Origin: JAGOGN01 sp036652735
GTDB lineage: Bacteria > Bacillota > Clostridia > Lachnospirales > Lachnospiraceae
Direction: 5' to 3'
Assembly: GCA_036652735.1 (NCBI GenBank)
Contig: JAVVVI010000010.1
Span: 1 to 56,793, forward strand
DNA: 56,793 nucleotides
Shown: piece after piece, positions 34,390-42,821 of the stretch
Numbering within the stretch: position 1 is the first letter of the stretch
Layout: each line of letters opens with the position of its first letter
Translations under genes and position numbers: made by a program
The notes under the pieces: model-generated
What the model was told of the DNA's origin: nothing
The model's database searches: none
Seen by the model: only the letters and a program-made list of their open reading frames with translations

Positions 34390-34471
34390 CATGTATAGAT
34401 CGGTGAGAAGGTGCCTAGCGGTGACTTATCGAGAAGATATACATGGAAGAGAAACCGATGGAGGTATTAAA
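34390..34471 (+). promoter_or_regulatory. Structured rpsB leader
   Basis: CATGTATA (34390-34397) can pair with TATACATG (34438-34445), enclosing three GGTG repeats. ATCGGT (34399-34404) can instead pair with ACCGAT (34454-34459), directly against the GGAGG ribosome site (34460-34464). Two mutually exclusive folds near the ribosome site suggest feedback control of S2 synthesis. This is inference from pairing alone. Confidence 0.4.
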
Positions 34472-35218
34472 ATGGGCGTTATTTCAATGAAACAGTTATT
34501 AGAAGCAGGTGTACACTTTGGACATCAAACAAGAAGATGGAACCCTAAGATGGCAGAGTACATCTACACAGAGAGAAATGGTATCTATATTATTGACTTA
34601 CAGAAGTCAGTTGGTAAGGTAGATGAAGCTTACAATGCAATTTCAGATATTGCAAATGAAGGTGGTACCATTCTTTTCGTAGGAACCAAAAAACAGGCAC
34701 AGGATGCAATTAAGACAGAAGCAGAGCGATGCGGAATGTTCTATGTAAATGAAAGATGGCTTGGAGGAATGTTAACGAACTTTAAGACCATTCAGAGCCG
34801 TATCACAAGATTAAAAAATATTGAAAGAATGCAGGAAGATGGAACCTTTGATGTTCTTCCTAAAAAAGAAGTAATTGAACTTAAGAAAGAATTAGATAAA
34901 TTACAGAAAAACCTTGGTGGAATTAAAGAAATGAAGAGAATTCCGGATGCAATCTTTGTTGTAGATCCTAAAAAAGAGAGAATTTGTATTCAGGAAGCAC
35001 ATACGTTGGGAATTCCACTAATCGGAATTGCAGATACCAACTGTGATCCAGAAGAATTAGACTTTGTTATTCCTGGTAATGATGATGCAATCAGAGCAGT
35101 GAAATTGATTGTAGCTAAGATGGCAGATGCTGTGATCGAAGCAAATCAGGGAGTTATCGAAGAAACTACTGAAGAAGTTGAAGCAGCAGAGGCAGACGCA
35201 GAAGGAACAGTAGCATAA
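34472..35218 (+). CDS. rpsB: 30S ribosomal protein S2
   Basis: S2 is a small-subunit protein on the solvent side of the 30S. The true start is the ATG at 34472 ('MGVISMKQLLEAGVHFGHQT...', 248 residues), with GGAGG at 34460-34464. A longer in-frame start at 34391 would add 27 unrelated residues. Family signatures include 'GGMLTNFKTIQSRITRLK' and 'PDAIFVVDPKKERICIQEA'. The C-terminal acidic tail is usual. tsf follows, as in most bacteria. Confidence 0.97.
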   Translation: MGVISMKQLLEAGVHFGHQTRRWNPKMAEYIYTERNGIYIIDLQKSVGKVDEAYNAISDIANEGGTILFVGTKKQAQDAIKTEAERCGMFYVNERWLGGMLTNFKTIQSRITRLKNIERMQEDGTFDVLPKKEVIELKKELDKLQKNLGGIKEMKRIPDAIFVVDPKKERICIQEAHTLGIPLIGIADTNCDPEELDFVIPGNDDAIRAVKLIVAKMADAVIEANQGVIEETTEEVEAAEADAEGTVA

Positions 35219-35244
35219 ATATAGAATAACGGAGGAAATTTAAA

Positions 35245-36171
35245 ATGGCTATTACAGCAGCAATGGTAAAAGAATTAAGAGAAATCACCGGCGCAGGAAT
35301 GATGGACTGCAAAAAAGCACTAAATGAAACAGAAGGCAATATTGAAGAAGCAGTAGAATACTTAAGAAAAAATGGACAGGCAAAAGCAGAGAAAAAAGCA
35401 GGCAGAATTGCAGCAGAAGGTCTTTGTAGTGTGTTGGTTCAAGATGATAAAGAAGCAGCAATTGTGGAAGTTAATTCAGAGACAGATTTTGTTGCCAAAA
35501 ATGAGAAGTTCCAGTTATTTGTCTCTCAGGTAGCAAAACAGGCACTTGCATCATCCGCTCCTTCTATGGATGTATTTATGGAAGAAAAGTGGAATGCAGA
35601 TTCCAATAAAACAGTAAAAGAAGTTTTAATTGAACAGATTTCTGTTATTGGAGAAAATCTTGGAATTAGAAGATTTGAAAAAGTCACTGCTGAACATGGT
35701 TGTGTAGTATCTTATGTTCATGGTGGTGGAAGAATTGGTGTTGTTGTGGAAGCGGATACAGATACAGTTAATGATCAGGTAAAAGAAGCTTTATCCAACA
35801 TTGCAATGCAGGTAGCTGCACTGGCACCAAAGTATGTATCCCAAGCAGATGTAAGTGAAGAATATAAGAATCATGAAAAAGAAATTCTTCTTGCACAGGC
35901 AAAGAATGAGAATCCGGATAAGCCGGATGCAATTATTGAAAAAATGATTCTTGGACGTTTAAATAAAGAGCTGAAGGAAGTTTGCTTACTAGAACAAGTA
36001 TATGTAAAAGCGGAAGATGGAAAACAAACTGTTGGCAAATATTTAGAAGAAGTATCAAAAGCGGTTGGAACAACAATTACTTTAAATCGTTTTGTTCGTT
36101 TTGAAACTGGAGAAGGAATTGAACGAAAACAAGAAGATTTTGCTGCGGAAGTGGCTTCACAGATGAAATAG
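35245..36171 (+). CDS. tsf: Elongation factor Ts
   Basis: EF-Ts reloads EF-Tu with GTP. The 308 residues begin with the UBA-like domain ('LREITGAGMMDCKKALNETE'). They carry the EF-Tu-contact motif 'SETDFVAKNEKFQLFV' near residue 80 and end with a dimerisation-type C-terminal domain. CGGAGG precedes the ATG. A strong terminator follows, so rpsB-tsf forms a two-gene unit. Confidence 0.97.
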   Translation: MAITAAMVKELREITGAGMMDCKKALNETEGNIEEAVEYLRKNGQAKAEKKAGRIAAEGLCSVLVQDDKEAAIVEVNSETDFVAKNEKFQLFVSQVAKQALASSAPSMDVFMEEKWNADSNKTVKEVLIEQISVIGENLGIRRFEKVTAEHGCVVSYVHGGGRIGVVVEADTDTVNDQVKEALSNIAMQVAALAPKYVSQADVSEEYKNHEKEILLAQAKNENPDKPDAIIEKMILGRLNKELKEVCLLEQVYVKAEDGKQTVGKYLEEVSKAVGTTITLNRFVRFETGEGIERKQEDFAAEVASQMK

Positions 36172-36187
36172 TTTTTTGTATATCTAA

Positions 36188-36218
36188 AAAAACCCGTGGA
36201 TGTTATCTACGGGTTTTT
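36188..36218 (+). terminator. Rho-independent terminator of rpsB-tsf
   Basis: A 13-bp stem with one G-U pair (36188-36200 with 36206-36218, loop TGTTA) has a core of ACCCGT/ACGGGT. The 3' arm ends in five Ts that form the U tract. It lies 16 bases after the tsf stop. Confidence 0.9.
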
Positions 36219-36226
36219 AAAATGAG

Positions 36227-36255
36227 TTGATAATATTTTAAAAATACTATATTAT
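36227..36255 (+). promoter_or_regulatory. Sigma-A promoter upstream of chemoreceptor gene
   Basis: TTGATA (36227-36232) and TATTAT (36250-36255) are 17 bases apart, placing the start near 36262, about 48 bases before the ATG. This suggests the receptor is made by the housekeeping sigma factor rather than sigma-28; no convincing sigma-28 match (TAAA-N15-CCGATAT) is present. Confidence 0.6.
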
Positions 36256-36309
36256 AGATATAGGTTTATTGAAGTCTTTTATTTTTGAAGGAGACTTGGA
36301 GGAGAAAAA

Positions 36310-38319
36310 ATGAGCAAAAAAATGAAAAAAGAAACAGGTAAAGAGAGAAAAAGAACAAGTATTAAGGCAAAATTAATATCCAAGATTATTTATATTTTTG
36401 CGGCAGTGACAATAGTGGTGTCCATTGCATCTGCTTATGCCATTTATAATTCAACGCTTACGTCGTTAAATGCGACCATGACGGAGACTGCACAGATTGC
36501 AGCGGACAATATCAGCAAACAGATACAAATTTATGATAAGGTCTTGACAGAGGTTGCATCAAACCCTATTTTATTTGATGCAGCAACAGCAGATGGAGAC
36601 AAACTTACTTTTTTAAAGTCAAAATCTCAGCAGTACAGTGAAACCGGATGCCAATTTCATTATGCAGATCAGAGCGCAAATGTGATTGGAATTCAACCGG
36701 AGAATGTATCGGACAGTGAATTTTTTAAAGAAGCAATTGCAGGAAAACATTATTTATCCAGTCCATTTGTTAGCGCAGAGACAGGAAAATTAAGCTTTAC
36801 CTGTGCAACACCGGTATCAAATGAGACGGGAACAATTGTTGGCGTACTTTACATGGAGCTAAATTATCAGTCACTTTTTCATGTGGTTGAATCAACAGCA
36901 GTTGGTGAAACCGGCGGAGCTTATGTTCTGAATATGAATGGTGAGACGATTTTACATAAGGACGAAGAACTGGTATTAAACAAATCCAATACGGCAAATG
37001 ATGCAAAGACAGATCCCGCTTTGAAAAAATTAGCATCGTTGGAAACAGCAGCAACAGAAGGTGGAAATGGATTTGGAACATATTCCTATGGCGGAACAAA
37101 TAAGATTTTAGCTTATGCACCAATTCCGGATACGGATCATTGGGCATTTGTTGTAACAGCTGTAAAATCAGAATTTATGGGTGGTCTGGTATCCGGTATT
37201 ATTATAAGTATACTTTGCTGTTTAGCAGCAGCAGTTGTGGGTAGCTTGGTAATGGCGGTTATGGCAAATAATATAGCAGCACCAATCAATGAACTTCAAA
37301 ATGCGGCAAAGGAAATGTCAGAAGGAAATTTAAAGGTAGCAATTGAATATAAGGGGGATGACGAGCTGGGGCTATTAGCAGATGGAATGCGCGTAACCGT
37401 TAGCAAATTATCAGAAATTATTGGGGATATAAGCGATACATTAAAGACGGTTTCAGATGGAGATTTGAATATTGCATTGAATATTGAATATCCGGGAGAC
37501 CTAGCAGAGATTAAAGACTCAATGGAAAGCTTTGCAAAGAATATCTCTTCAACGATGGCACAAATTAATGAATCAGCAGTTCTGGTATCCGGCAGTGCGG
37601 AGCAGATTTCACAAGGAGCACAGTCATTAACAGAAGGAGCAACGGATCAGGCAAGTTCAATTGAAGAATTACAGGCAACAGTAACAACGGTATCATCCGA
37701 GGTGGATGTGAATGCCAAGAATGCAGAATCTGCAAATAATAAAGCACAAAATGTAGGAGAAGAGATACATGAAAGCAACAGCCAAATGAAAGAAATGGTA
37801 GATGCTATGAATTTAATCTCGGAATCTTCAAAGGAAATTAATAATATTATTAATACAATTAATGATATTGCTGGACAGACAAATCTTTTGTCACTGAATG
37901 CTTCGATTGAAGCAGCAAGAGCAGGAGAGATGGGAAGAGGATTCGCAGTCGTTGCAAATGAAGTTGGGAATCTTGCAGCACAAAGTGCGCAGGCAGCAAA
38001 AGACTCAACGGTTTTAATTGCAAATTCACTTCAGGCTGTGGAAAATGGAAAAGCCTTAGCAGATATTACAGCAGCAAAACTGGAGAACTCAGCAGGACAG
38101 GCGCAGGAATTAGTTGGAGATATCAGTGCTATTTCAGATGCTTATACACGTCAGTCAGAAGCATTGGAACAAATTGTAGGTGCAGTTGAACAGATTGCAG
38201 CTGTAGTAGAGGAAAATACGGCTATGGCAGAAGAAAGTTCTGCAAGCAGTGAAGAACTTTCCAGTCAGGCTGAATTCTTAAAAGATTTAATTGCAAAATT
38301 CAATTTATACCAGGAATAG
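36310..38319 (+). CDS. Methyl-accepting chemotaxis protein, Cache sensor
   Basis: This 669-residue transmembrane chemoreceptor has a membrane helix (about 27-50), an extracellular double-Cache-like sensor (about 52-285), a second helix (about 287-312), HAMP (about 312-365) and a signalling hairpin. The tip is nearly canonical ('NDIAGQTNLLSLNASIEAAR', then 'AGEMGRGFAVVANEVGNLAA'). Heptads on each side hold likely Glu/Gln methylation sites. The 'GGAYVLNMNGETILHKDEEL' stretch is typical of Cache sensors. The ligand is unknown. No terminator separates it from galK 41 bases on. Confidence 0.95.
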   Translation: MSKKMKKETGKERKRTSIKAKLISKIIYIFAAVTIVVSIASAYAIYNSTLTSLNATMTETAQIAADNISKQIQIYDKVLTEVASNPILFDAATADGDKLTFLKSKSQQYSETGCQFHYADQSANVIGIQPENVSDSEFFKEAIAGKHYLSSPFVSAETGKLSFTCATPVSNETGTIVGVLYMELNYQSLFHVVESTAVGETGGAYVLNMNGETILHKDEELVLNKSNTANDAKTDPALKKLASLETAATEGGNGFGTYSYGGTNKILAYAPIPDTDHWAFVVTAVKSEFMGGLVSGIIISILCCLAAAVVGSLVMAVMANNIAAPINELQNAAKEMSEGNLKVAIEYKGDDELGLLADGMRVTVSKLSEIIGDISDTLKTVSDGDLNIALNIEYPGDLAEIKDSMESFAKNISSTMAQINESAVLVSGSAEQISQGAQSLTEGATDQASSIEELQATVTTVSSEVDVNAKNAESANNKAQNVGEEIHESNSQMKEMVDAMNLISESSKEINNIINTINDIAGQTNLLSLNASIEAARAGEMGRGFAVVANEVGNLAAQSAQAAKDSTVLIANSLQAVENGKALADITAAKLENSAGQAQELVGDISAISDAYTRQSEALEQIVGAVEQIAAVVEENTAMAEESSASSEELSSQAEFLKDLIAKFNLYQE

Positions 38320-38360
38320 TACTTGTCAGAGAATAGAAAAGATACAAATCGGGAGAAAAA

Positions 38361-39494
38361 ATGCTGGAACAGATAAAAAATCAAATAGAAGAACAATTTT
38401 ATGCTATATTTGGCAGTGGATTCGCTCCAAAGATTTGTTTTGCACCGGGACGGGTTAACTTAATTGGAGAACATACGGACTACAATGGTGGGTATGTTCT
38501 TCCGGGTGCACTTAGCATGGGAACTTACGCTTGCGGAAGAAATCGAAGGGATGAAGAAGTAAACTTCTATTCTTGTAATTATCCCAATGAAGAATTGTGG
38601 AAAAATTATCCGAAGGCTGTGATTACAATTATGGAAGAGGAATTTGGAAGAGCAAAACAGGGGATGGATTTATTGTTTTGGGGAACTATTCCAACCGGAT
38701 CGGGTTTGTCCTCATCGGCCTCATTAGAAGTTTGCTGTGGCTATTTAATTAGCAAATTATGGGGGATTCATCTAGATAAAATTCAATTAGCACAATTATG
38801 CAGACGTGCTGAAAATGAACTAATTGGTGTCCAGTGTGGAATTATGGATCAATTTGCAAGCGCAATGGGAAAGAAAGATTACGTCATTGGTTTAAATACC
38901 GGTAATTTACAATATGAGTATGCCACAGCAGAATCCCAAGAGTATGAATTTGTGATTGTCAACAGCATGGTAAAACATAGTTTAGCAGATTCACAATATA
39001 ATGAAAGACGTAAGGAATGCAGGAAAGCATGCGAGATTCTTTCTAAATATAGAAGTGTATCACAGTTATGTGAGCTGACGGTCAGTGAATTTGAACAATA
39101 TAAAAGCGGTATCGAAGATTGCATCATTCAAAAAAGAGCAGAGCATGTAATTTATGAAAATGAACGTACAAAACAAGGCATTGCAGCTCTAAACCGGAAG
39201 GATTTTAAGCAATTTGGCGTATTGATGAATCAATCCCATGATTCTTTAAAAGAATTGTATCAGGTATCCTGTGAAGAAATAGATTTTCTTGTAGAGGAAG
39301 CAGGGAAAATGGATGGTGTATTGGGCTCAAGAATAACCGGTGGCGGATTTGGTGGCTGCACCATTCATTTAATTGATAAAAAAATAAAATCTAATTTCCA
39401 GGAAAATCTCAAGCAGCTTTACTTACATCAATATAATAAAAAAATCGAATGTTATTCGGTTCAGTTTGAAGATGGGGTACATTGTTTGCAATAA
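38361..39494 (+). CDS. galK: Galactokinase
   Basis: Galactokinase phosphorylates alpha-D-galactose to galactose-1-phosphate, the entry step of the Leloir pathway. The 377-residue GHMP kinase has the galactokinase signature 'GRVNLIGEHTDYNGGYVLPG' (30-49), the ATP loop 'PTGSGLSSSASLEV', 'GVQCGIMDQFASAMGKKDYV' and the C-terminal 'RITGGGFGGCTIHLI'. No galT or galE is adjacent, so the rest of the pathway must lie elsewhere. It appears co-transcribed with the upstream chemoreceptor. Related GHMP kinases, such as N-acetylgalactosamine kinase, are a lesser possibility. Confidence 0.93.
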   Translation: MLEQIKNQIEEQFYAIFGSGFAPKICFAPGRVNLIGEHTDYNGGYVLPGALSMGTYACGRNRRDEEVNFYSCNYPNEELWKNYPKAVITIMEEEFGRAKQGMDLLFWGTIPTGSGLSSSASLEVCCGYLISKLWGIHLDKIQLAQLCRRAENELIGVQCGIMDQFASAMGKKDYVIGLNTGNLQYEYATAESQEYEFVIVNSMVKHSLADSQYNERRKECRKACEILSKYRSVSQLCELTVSEFEQYKSGIEDCIIQKRAEHVIYENERTKQGIAALNRKDFKQFGVLMNQSHDSLKELYQVSCEEIDFLVEEAGKMDGVLGSRITGGGFGGCTIHLIDKKIKSNFQENLKQLYLHQYNKKIECYSVQFEDGVHCLQ

Positions 39495-39533
39495 AGTTAG
39501 GGAACAGCACTATACAAAAACGAGGAAAAAGGA

Positions 39534-39539
39534 TATAAT
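39534..39539 (+). promoter_or_regulatory. Candidate -10 element upstream of aroK
   Basis: A perfect TATAAT (39534-39539) lies in the 149-base galK-aroK gap, with TATACA (39511-39516), a poor -35, 17 bases upstream. A transcript starting near 39546 would carry a leader of about 98 bases that includes the hairpin at 39593-39627. Confidence 0.4.
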
Positions 39540-39592
39540 ATAGTATATACAATAAATAATCAGCAGGATGCTTGAGTTTGTTGTCATGAATG

Positions 39593-39627
39593 AAAAGATA
39601 AGCACTGCCAAGCAGTGCTTATCTTTT
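39593..39627 (+). terminator. Perfect 16-bp hairpin just before aroK
   Basis: AAAAGATAAGCACTGC (39593-39608) pairs perfectly with 39612-39627 around a CAA loop. The A-run and T-run flanks give it a bidirectional-terminator look, but only four Ts follow. It ends 16 bases before the aroK ATG and about 6 bases before the likely TTGGAG ribosome site. Two readings fit: a terminator of mcp-galK with read-through into aroK, or an attenuator in the aroK leader. Confidence 0.6.
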
Positions 39628-39643
39628 AGAAATTGGAGTAATT

Positions 39644-40183
39644 ATGAGTAAAATAGTGTATTTAATTGGTTTTATGGGAGTAGGAAAGACATCCGTAGGT
39701 GAATGGGTAAAACGTTCAGAAGGCATTACCAGTTATGAAGCCATTGATTTGGATACGTATATTGAAAAAGTGGAAGGTACAACAATTGAAGGTTTATTTG
39801 GAAGTTATGGAGAAGAATATTTTAGAGAGGTTGAAGCAAGAATATTAAAGGAAGTAAGCGAAAGCTTTCGGGCACGGCCAATTAAGAAAACCTATATTAT
39901 TTCTTGTGGAGGAGGAATCGTATTAAGGGATTCGAATATTGAAATTATGAAGCAATGTGGAATCGTTGCATGGCTTACTGCATCAACGCTTAGTATTCAG
40001 AATCGTGTTACAAATGATCAAACACCTCGTCCGGCATTAAAGAATTGTAAGTCACTGAAAGATATGGAACAGCTAATAATGGAACGGAATAAACAGTACG
40101 AAAAAGCAGCGGATTTTATAGTATCTACAGATGGATTGACCACAGATGAGATATGGGAGAACATAAAATCCAATATTGTCTGA
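39644..40183 (+). CDS. aroK: Shikimate kinase
   Basis: Shikimate kinase phosphorylates shikimate in the chorismate pathway. The 179 residues include the P-loop 'LIGFMGVGKTSVGEW' (7-21), the substrate-binding 'AIDLDTYIEKVEG', 'FREVEARIL', the glycine-rich 'IISCGGGIVL' and the lid segment with 'RPAL'. No other aro gene is nearby. A perfect hairpin lies immediately upstream. Confidence 0.95.
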   Translation: MSKIVYLIGFMGVGKTSVGEWVKRSEGITSYEAIDLDTYIEKVEGTTIEGLFGSYGEEYFREVEARILKEVSESFRARPIKKTYIISCGGGIVLRDSNIEIMKQCGIVAWLTASTLSIQNRVTNDQTPRPALKNCKSLKDMEQLIMERNKQYEKAADFIVSTDGLTTDEIWENIKSNIV

Positions 40184-40283
40184 TAATTATAAAAAAACAA
40201 TGAGATAGTTCTATTACACAAAAAAAAATAAGAAAAAATAACACGCATTTTTTGCTTTTTTTTAATACTATTTTCTCGAAATG

Positions 40284-40292
40284 TGTTACAAT
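40284..40292 (+). promoter_or_regulatory. Extended -10 promoter before the deacetylase gene
   Basis: TGTTACAAT (40284-40292) is a TGn extended -10 element about 35 bases before the ATG, without a good -35. The rest of the 143-base gap is A/T-rich, with runs of A and T and no other structure that I can support. Confidence 0.45.
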
Positions 40293-40326
40293 AGTAGGAG
40301 GAAATAGTTAAGATGGAGGGAGTTAC

Positions 40327-41319
40327 ATGAGCGAAAAGCCGTTGAACGGCATGAAAGAACAAAGGGAAAGAAGAAAACGCATTAACCGGATAAAGACGAC
40401 AATAATTGCAACGATTTCCATATGGATGGTTGTCTCTATGGTTTTATGTACAGTACTTTCAATTTGTGTTTTTTCATTAAATAAAAAAATGAACAGTATG
40501 TTAAGCTATTATGGAAAGCTTTCAGGAGATTCAACGAATAAAAATGGAAATGGTAAATTTAAAATAGGTACAGCTAAAGTTGCTTCATTAGGAGAGCTGG
40601 ATCAGGGAACCATGGATGAATATGATACAGATCGAACGAATCAGTACACAACAGATAGTGAGAATCAATTATATGGAAATGAAAATCAAGAAGTATATTT
40701 AACATTTGATGATGGACCCAGTGATAATACGGATGCTATTTTGGATATATTAGCAGAGCACAAGGTCAAGGCTACTTTTTTTGTCACTGGAAAAGAAGAT
40801 GAACATTCAAAAGAAATGTATAAAAGAATCGTTGCCGAAGGACATACATTGGCACTTCATTCTTATTCGCACAAGTATAGCACAATATATAAATCCTTGG
40901 ATGCATATAAAAAAGATTTGACGAAACTATCGGATTTACTATATAATGTGACCGGAGTAAGACCCAAATATGTGAGATTTCCGGGTGGAAGCAGTAATCA
41001 GGTCAGTAATATTGATATGAAAGAGATTATTGGTTATTTGAACGAAGAAGGTTATACATACTATGACTGGAATGTTGTAAGTGGAGATGCTACCAGTCGT
41101 TCTTACACTACGGATGATTTAGTTACAAATATTATGGAAGGCGTAAAGCAATATCAAACATCCATTGTACTGATGCATGATGCAACAAACAAGATATCAA
41201 CGGTAAATGCATTGGAGAAGGTAATTGATAAATTGCAAAATCAAAAGGTTAAAATCCTTCCTATCGATGAGAAAACAAAAATTATTCAACACATAAAAGC
41301 AGATAGTGTGAATGATTAA
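40327..41319 (+). CDS. Membrane-anchored polysaccharide (peptidoglycan) deacetylase
   Basis: This is a NodB-family (carbohydrate esterase 4) enzyme, probably removing N-acetyl groups from cell-wall glycan. The 330 residues have a basic cytosolic start, one membrane helix (about 24-50), a Ser/Asn/Thr-rich spacer and the catalytic domain from about 120. Motifs are intact: 'YLTFDDGPSDNT' (metal-binding Asp), 'LALHSYSH' (two His), 'RFPGGSSNQ', 'YDWNV' and 'IVLMHDA'. The substrate (GlcNAc or MurNAc) cannot be assigned. A bactofilin gene follows 17 bases on, suggesting spatial control of the enzyme. Confidence 0.9.
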   Translation: MSEKPLNGMKEQRERRKRINRIKTTIIATISIWMVVSMVLCTVLSICVFSLNKKMNSMLSYYGKLSGDSTNKNGNGKFKIGTAKVASLGELDQGTMDEYDTDRTNQYTTDSENQLYGNENQEVYLTFDDGPSDNTDAILDILAEHKVKATFFVTGKEDEHSKEMYKRIVAEGHTLALHSYSHKYSTIYKSLDAYKKDLTKLSDLLYNVTGVRPKYVRFPGGSSNQVSNIDMKEIIGYLNEEGYTYYDWNVVSGDATSRSYTTDDLVTNIMEGVKQYQTSIVLMHDATNKISTVNALEKVIDKLQNQKVKILPIDEKTKIIQHIKADSVND

Positions 41320-41336
41320 AACAATGGAGGTATAAC

Positions 41337-42074
41337 ATGAGCTTTTTTAAAGAATTCAAAGAAGATTTGTCTCAGGCGGTGAATGAAATGTTGCCGGGAG
41401 AAGAAGTTGAAAAAACAGATGAACTGGAAGAAATAGACGGAAAAACAGAGGAGCTTGATCTGGGACTTAATGATGAGTTAAACAAATTAGATGGCTTGTT
41501 AGAAGAGACTAAGACCACTGCGGCTGTGGACTATCCCAGACATGAAAAAAAGATGAATAAGCCTGAATTCCCCAAAATGTCAATGGAACAAACACATGTT
41601 AGTAGCAATAAGACAGCAAAATCCCAGACAGCAGATGAATTGGCAATTATCACCAATGGAATGATTCTTACAGGTAATCTTGAGTCTGCAGGCTCCATTG
41701 AAGTGCGAGGCTTAATTAATGGAAATGTGCAGTGCAATGGTAAACTGGTAGTTACAGGAACGATTAATGGAAATACAACCTCTGCGGAGTTTTTTGCAGA
41801 TTCAGCAAAGGTTGAAGGAGAAATAGAAGCGGAAGGAACCGTTAAAATTGGATCCGGTTCTGTTGTTGTTGGCAACGTTACAGCTACAAGTGCAGTGATT
41901 GCAGGTGCAATTAAAGGTGATATTGATGTTAGAGGACCGGTAGTTGTAGACAATTCAGCAGTTGTAATGGGAAATATTAAATCAAAATCTGTTCAGATTA
42001 ATAATGGAGCAGTGATTGAAGGATTCTGTTCGCAATGTTATTCGGATATTGATGTTAAGGGAATCTTTGGATAA
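41337..42074 (+). CDS. Bactofilin family cytoskeletal protein
   Basis: Bactofilins polymerise into nucleotide-free filaments at the membrane and place wall enzymes. The 245 residues have an acidic, probably disordered N terminus (1-95) and a right-handed beta-helix core (about 98-240) with the regular pattern 'ESAGSIEVRGLINGNVQCNG', 'GEIEAEGTVKIGSGSVVVGN'. GGAGG precedes the ATG. In B. subtilis the bactofilins BacE and BacF are needed for motility, so a link to the flagellar genes upstream is possible. pyrH begins 21 bases after the stop. Confidence 0.92.
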   Translation: MSFFKEFKEDLSQAVNEMLPGEEVEKTDELEEIDGKTEELDLGLNDELNKLDGLLEETKTTAAVDYPRHEKKMNKPEFPKMSMEQTHVSSNKTAKSQTADELAIITNGMILTGNLESAGSIEVRGLINGNVQCNGKLVVTGTINGNTTSAEFFADSAKVEGEIEAEGTVKIGSGSVVVGNVTATSAVIAGAIKGDIDVRGPVVVDNSAVVMGNIKSKSVQINNGAVIEGFCSQCYSDIDVKGIFG

Positions 42075-42095
42075 ATGGAAGGCAAAGGAGCAGTG

Positions 42096-42791
42096 ATGAA
42101 GAGAGTATTGTTAAAACTTAGCGGTGAAGCCTTAGCCGGTGAGAAAAAAACAGGATTTGATGAACCGACTGTAATAGAAGTAGGTCTTCAGGTAAAAAAA
42201 TTAGTGGATAGTGGGGTTCAGGTTGGAATTGTAATTGGTGGTGGAAATTTTTGGCGTGGAAGAACCAGTGAATCCATTGATAGAACAAAAGCAGACCAGA
42301 TCGGAATGCTTGCTACAATTATGAATTGTATTTACGTATCTGAAATTTTCAGAACAATAGGAATGTGTACGGCGGTTTTATCTCCTTTTGAATGTGGATC
42401 TTTTACAAAGTTGTTTTCAAAAGATCGTGCGAATAAATATTTTGAAAAAAATATGGTAGTTTTTTTTGCAGGAGGAACGGGACATCCTTATTTTTCCACA
42501 GATACGGCAACTGTACTGCGAGCAGTAGAGATTGAGGCAGATGCAATTCTTTTAGCGAAGGCAATCGATGGTGTCTATGACAGTGATCCAAAGTTAAATC
42601 CCAACGCAATTCGCTATCAGGAGATTAACATTCAGGAAGTAATTGATAAAAAATTAGCAGTAGTGGACCTTACCGCATCGATTATGTGCATGGAAAACAA
42701 AATGCCAATGTATGTATTTGCTCTATCTGAAAAAGACAGTATTGTAAAGGCAATTAGTGGTACCTTTAATGGAACCATTGTAAAAATATAA
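42096..42791 (+). CDS. pyrH: UMP kinase
   Basis: UMP kinase makes UDP from UMP using ATP, in pyrimidine nucleotide synthesis. I start at the ATG at 42096 (MKRVLLKLSGEALAGE..., 231 residues), with AAGGAG at 42084-42089. An ATG at 42075, directly after the bactofilin stop, would add seven atypical residues. Family marks are 'VGIVIGGGNFWRGRTS', 'DRTKADQIGMLATIMN' and 'FFAGGTGHPYFSTDTA'. Confidence 0.97.
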   Translation: MKRVLLKLSGEALAGEKKTGFDEPTVIEVGLQVKKLVDSGVQVGIVIGGGNFWRGRTSESIDRTKADQIGMLATIMNCIYVSEIFRTIGMCTAVLSPFECGSFTKLFSKDRANKYFEKNMVVFFAGGTGHPYFSTDTATVLRAVEIEADAILLAKAIDGVYDSDPKLNPNAIRYQEINIQEVIDKKLAVVDLTASIMCMENKMPMYVFALSEKDSIVKAISGTFNGTIVKI

Positions 42792-42821
42792 AAATTACGA
42801 ATAGTATATAGGAGGTACTAC

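Noticed and set aside
34391..34471. A 27-residue N-terminal extension of S2 from an upstream ATG.
   Set aside because: It lacks a ribosome site and family similarity; the ATG at 34472 has GGAGG and the canonical S2 start.
36239..36261. A possible sigma-28 promoter (TAAA ... GATAT) before the chemoreceptor gene.
   Set aside because: The spacer is 12 rather than about 15 bases and the CC before GATA is absent, whereas an overlapping sigma-A match has ideal 17-base spacing.
40184..40326. A/T-rich gap with A9 and T8 runs before the deacetylase gene as a replication or partition site.
   Set aside because: No repeated boxes or dyads were found; it reads as an ordinary promoter region.
36219..42074. 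The tsf-pyrH gap as a recent mobile island.
   Set aside because: No integrase, transposase, attachment repeats or obvious shift in base or codon use is visible; the genes are chromosomal housekeeping or motility types.
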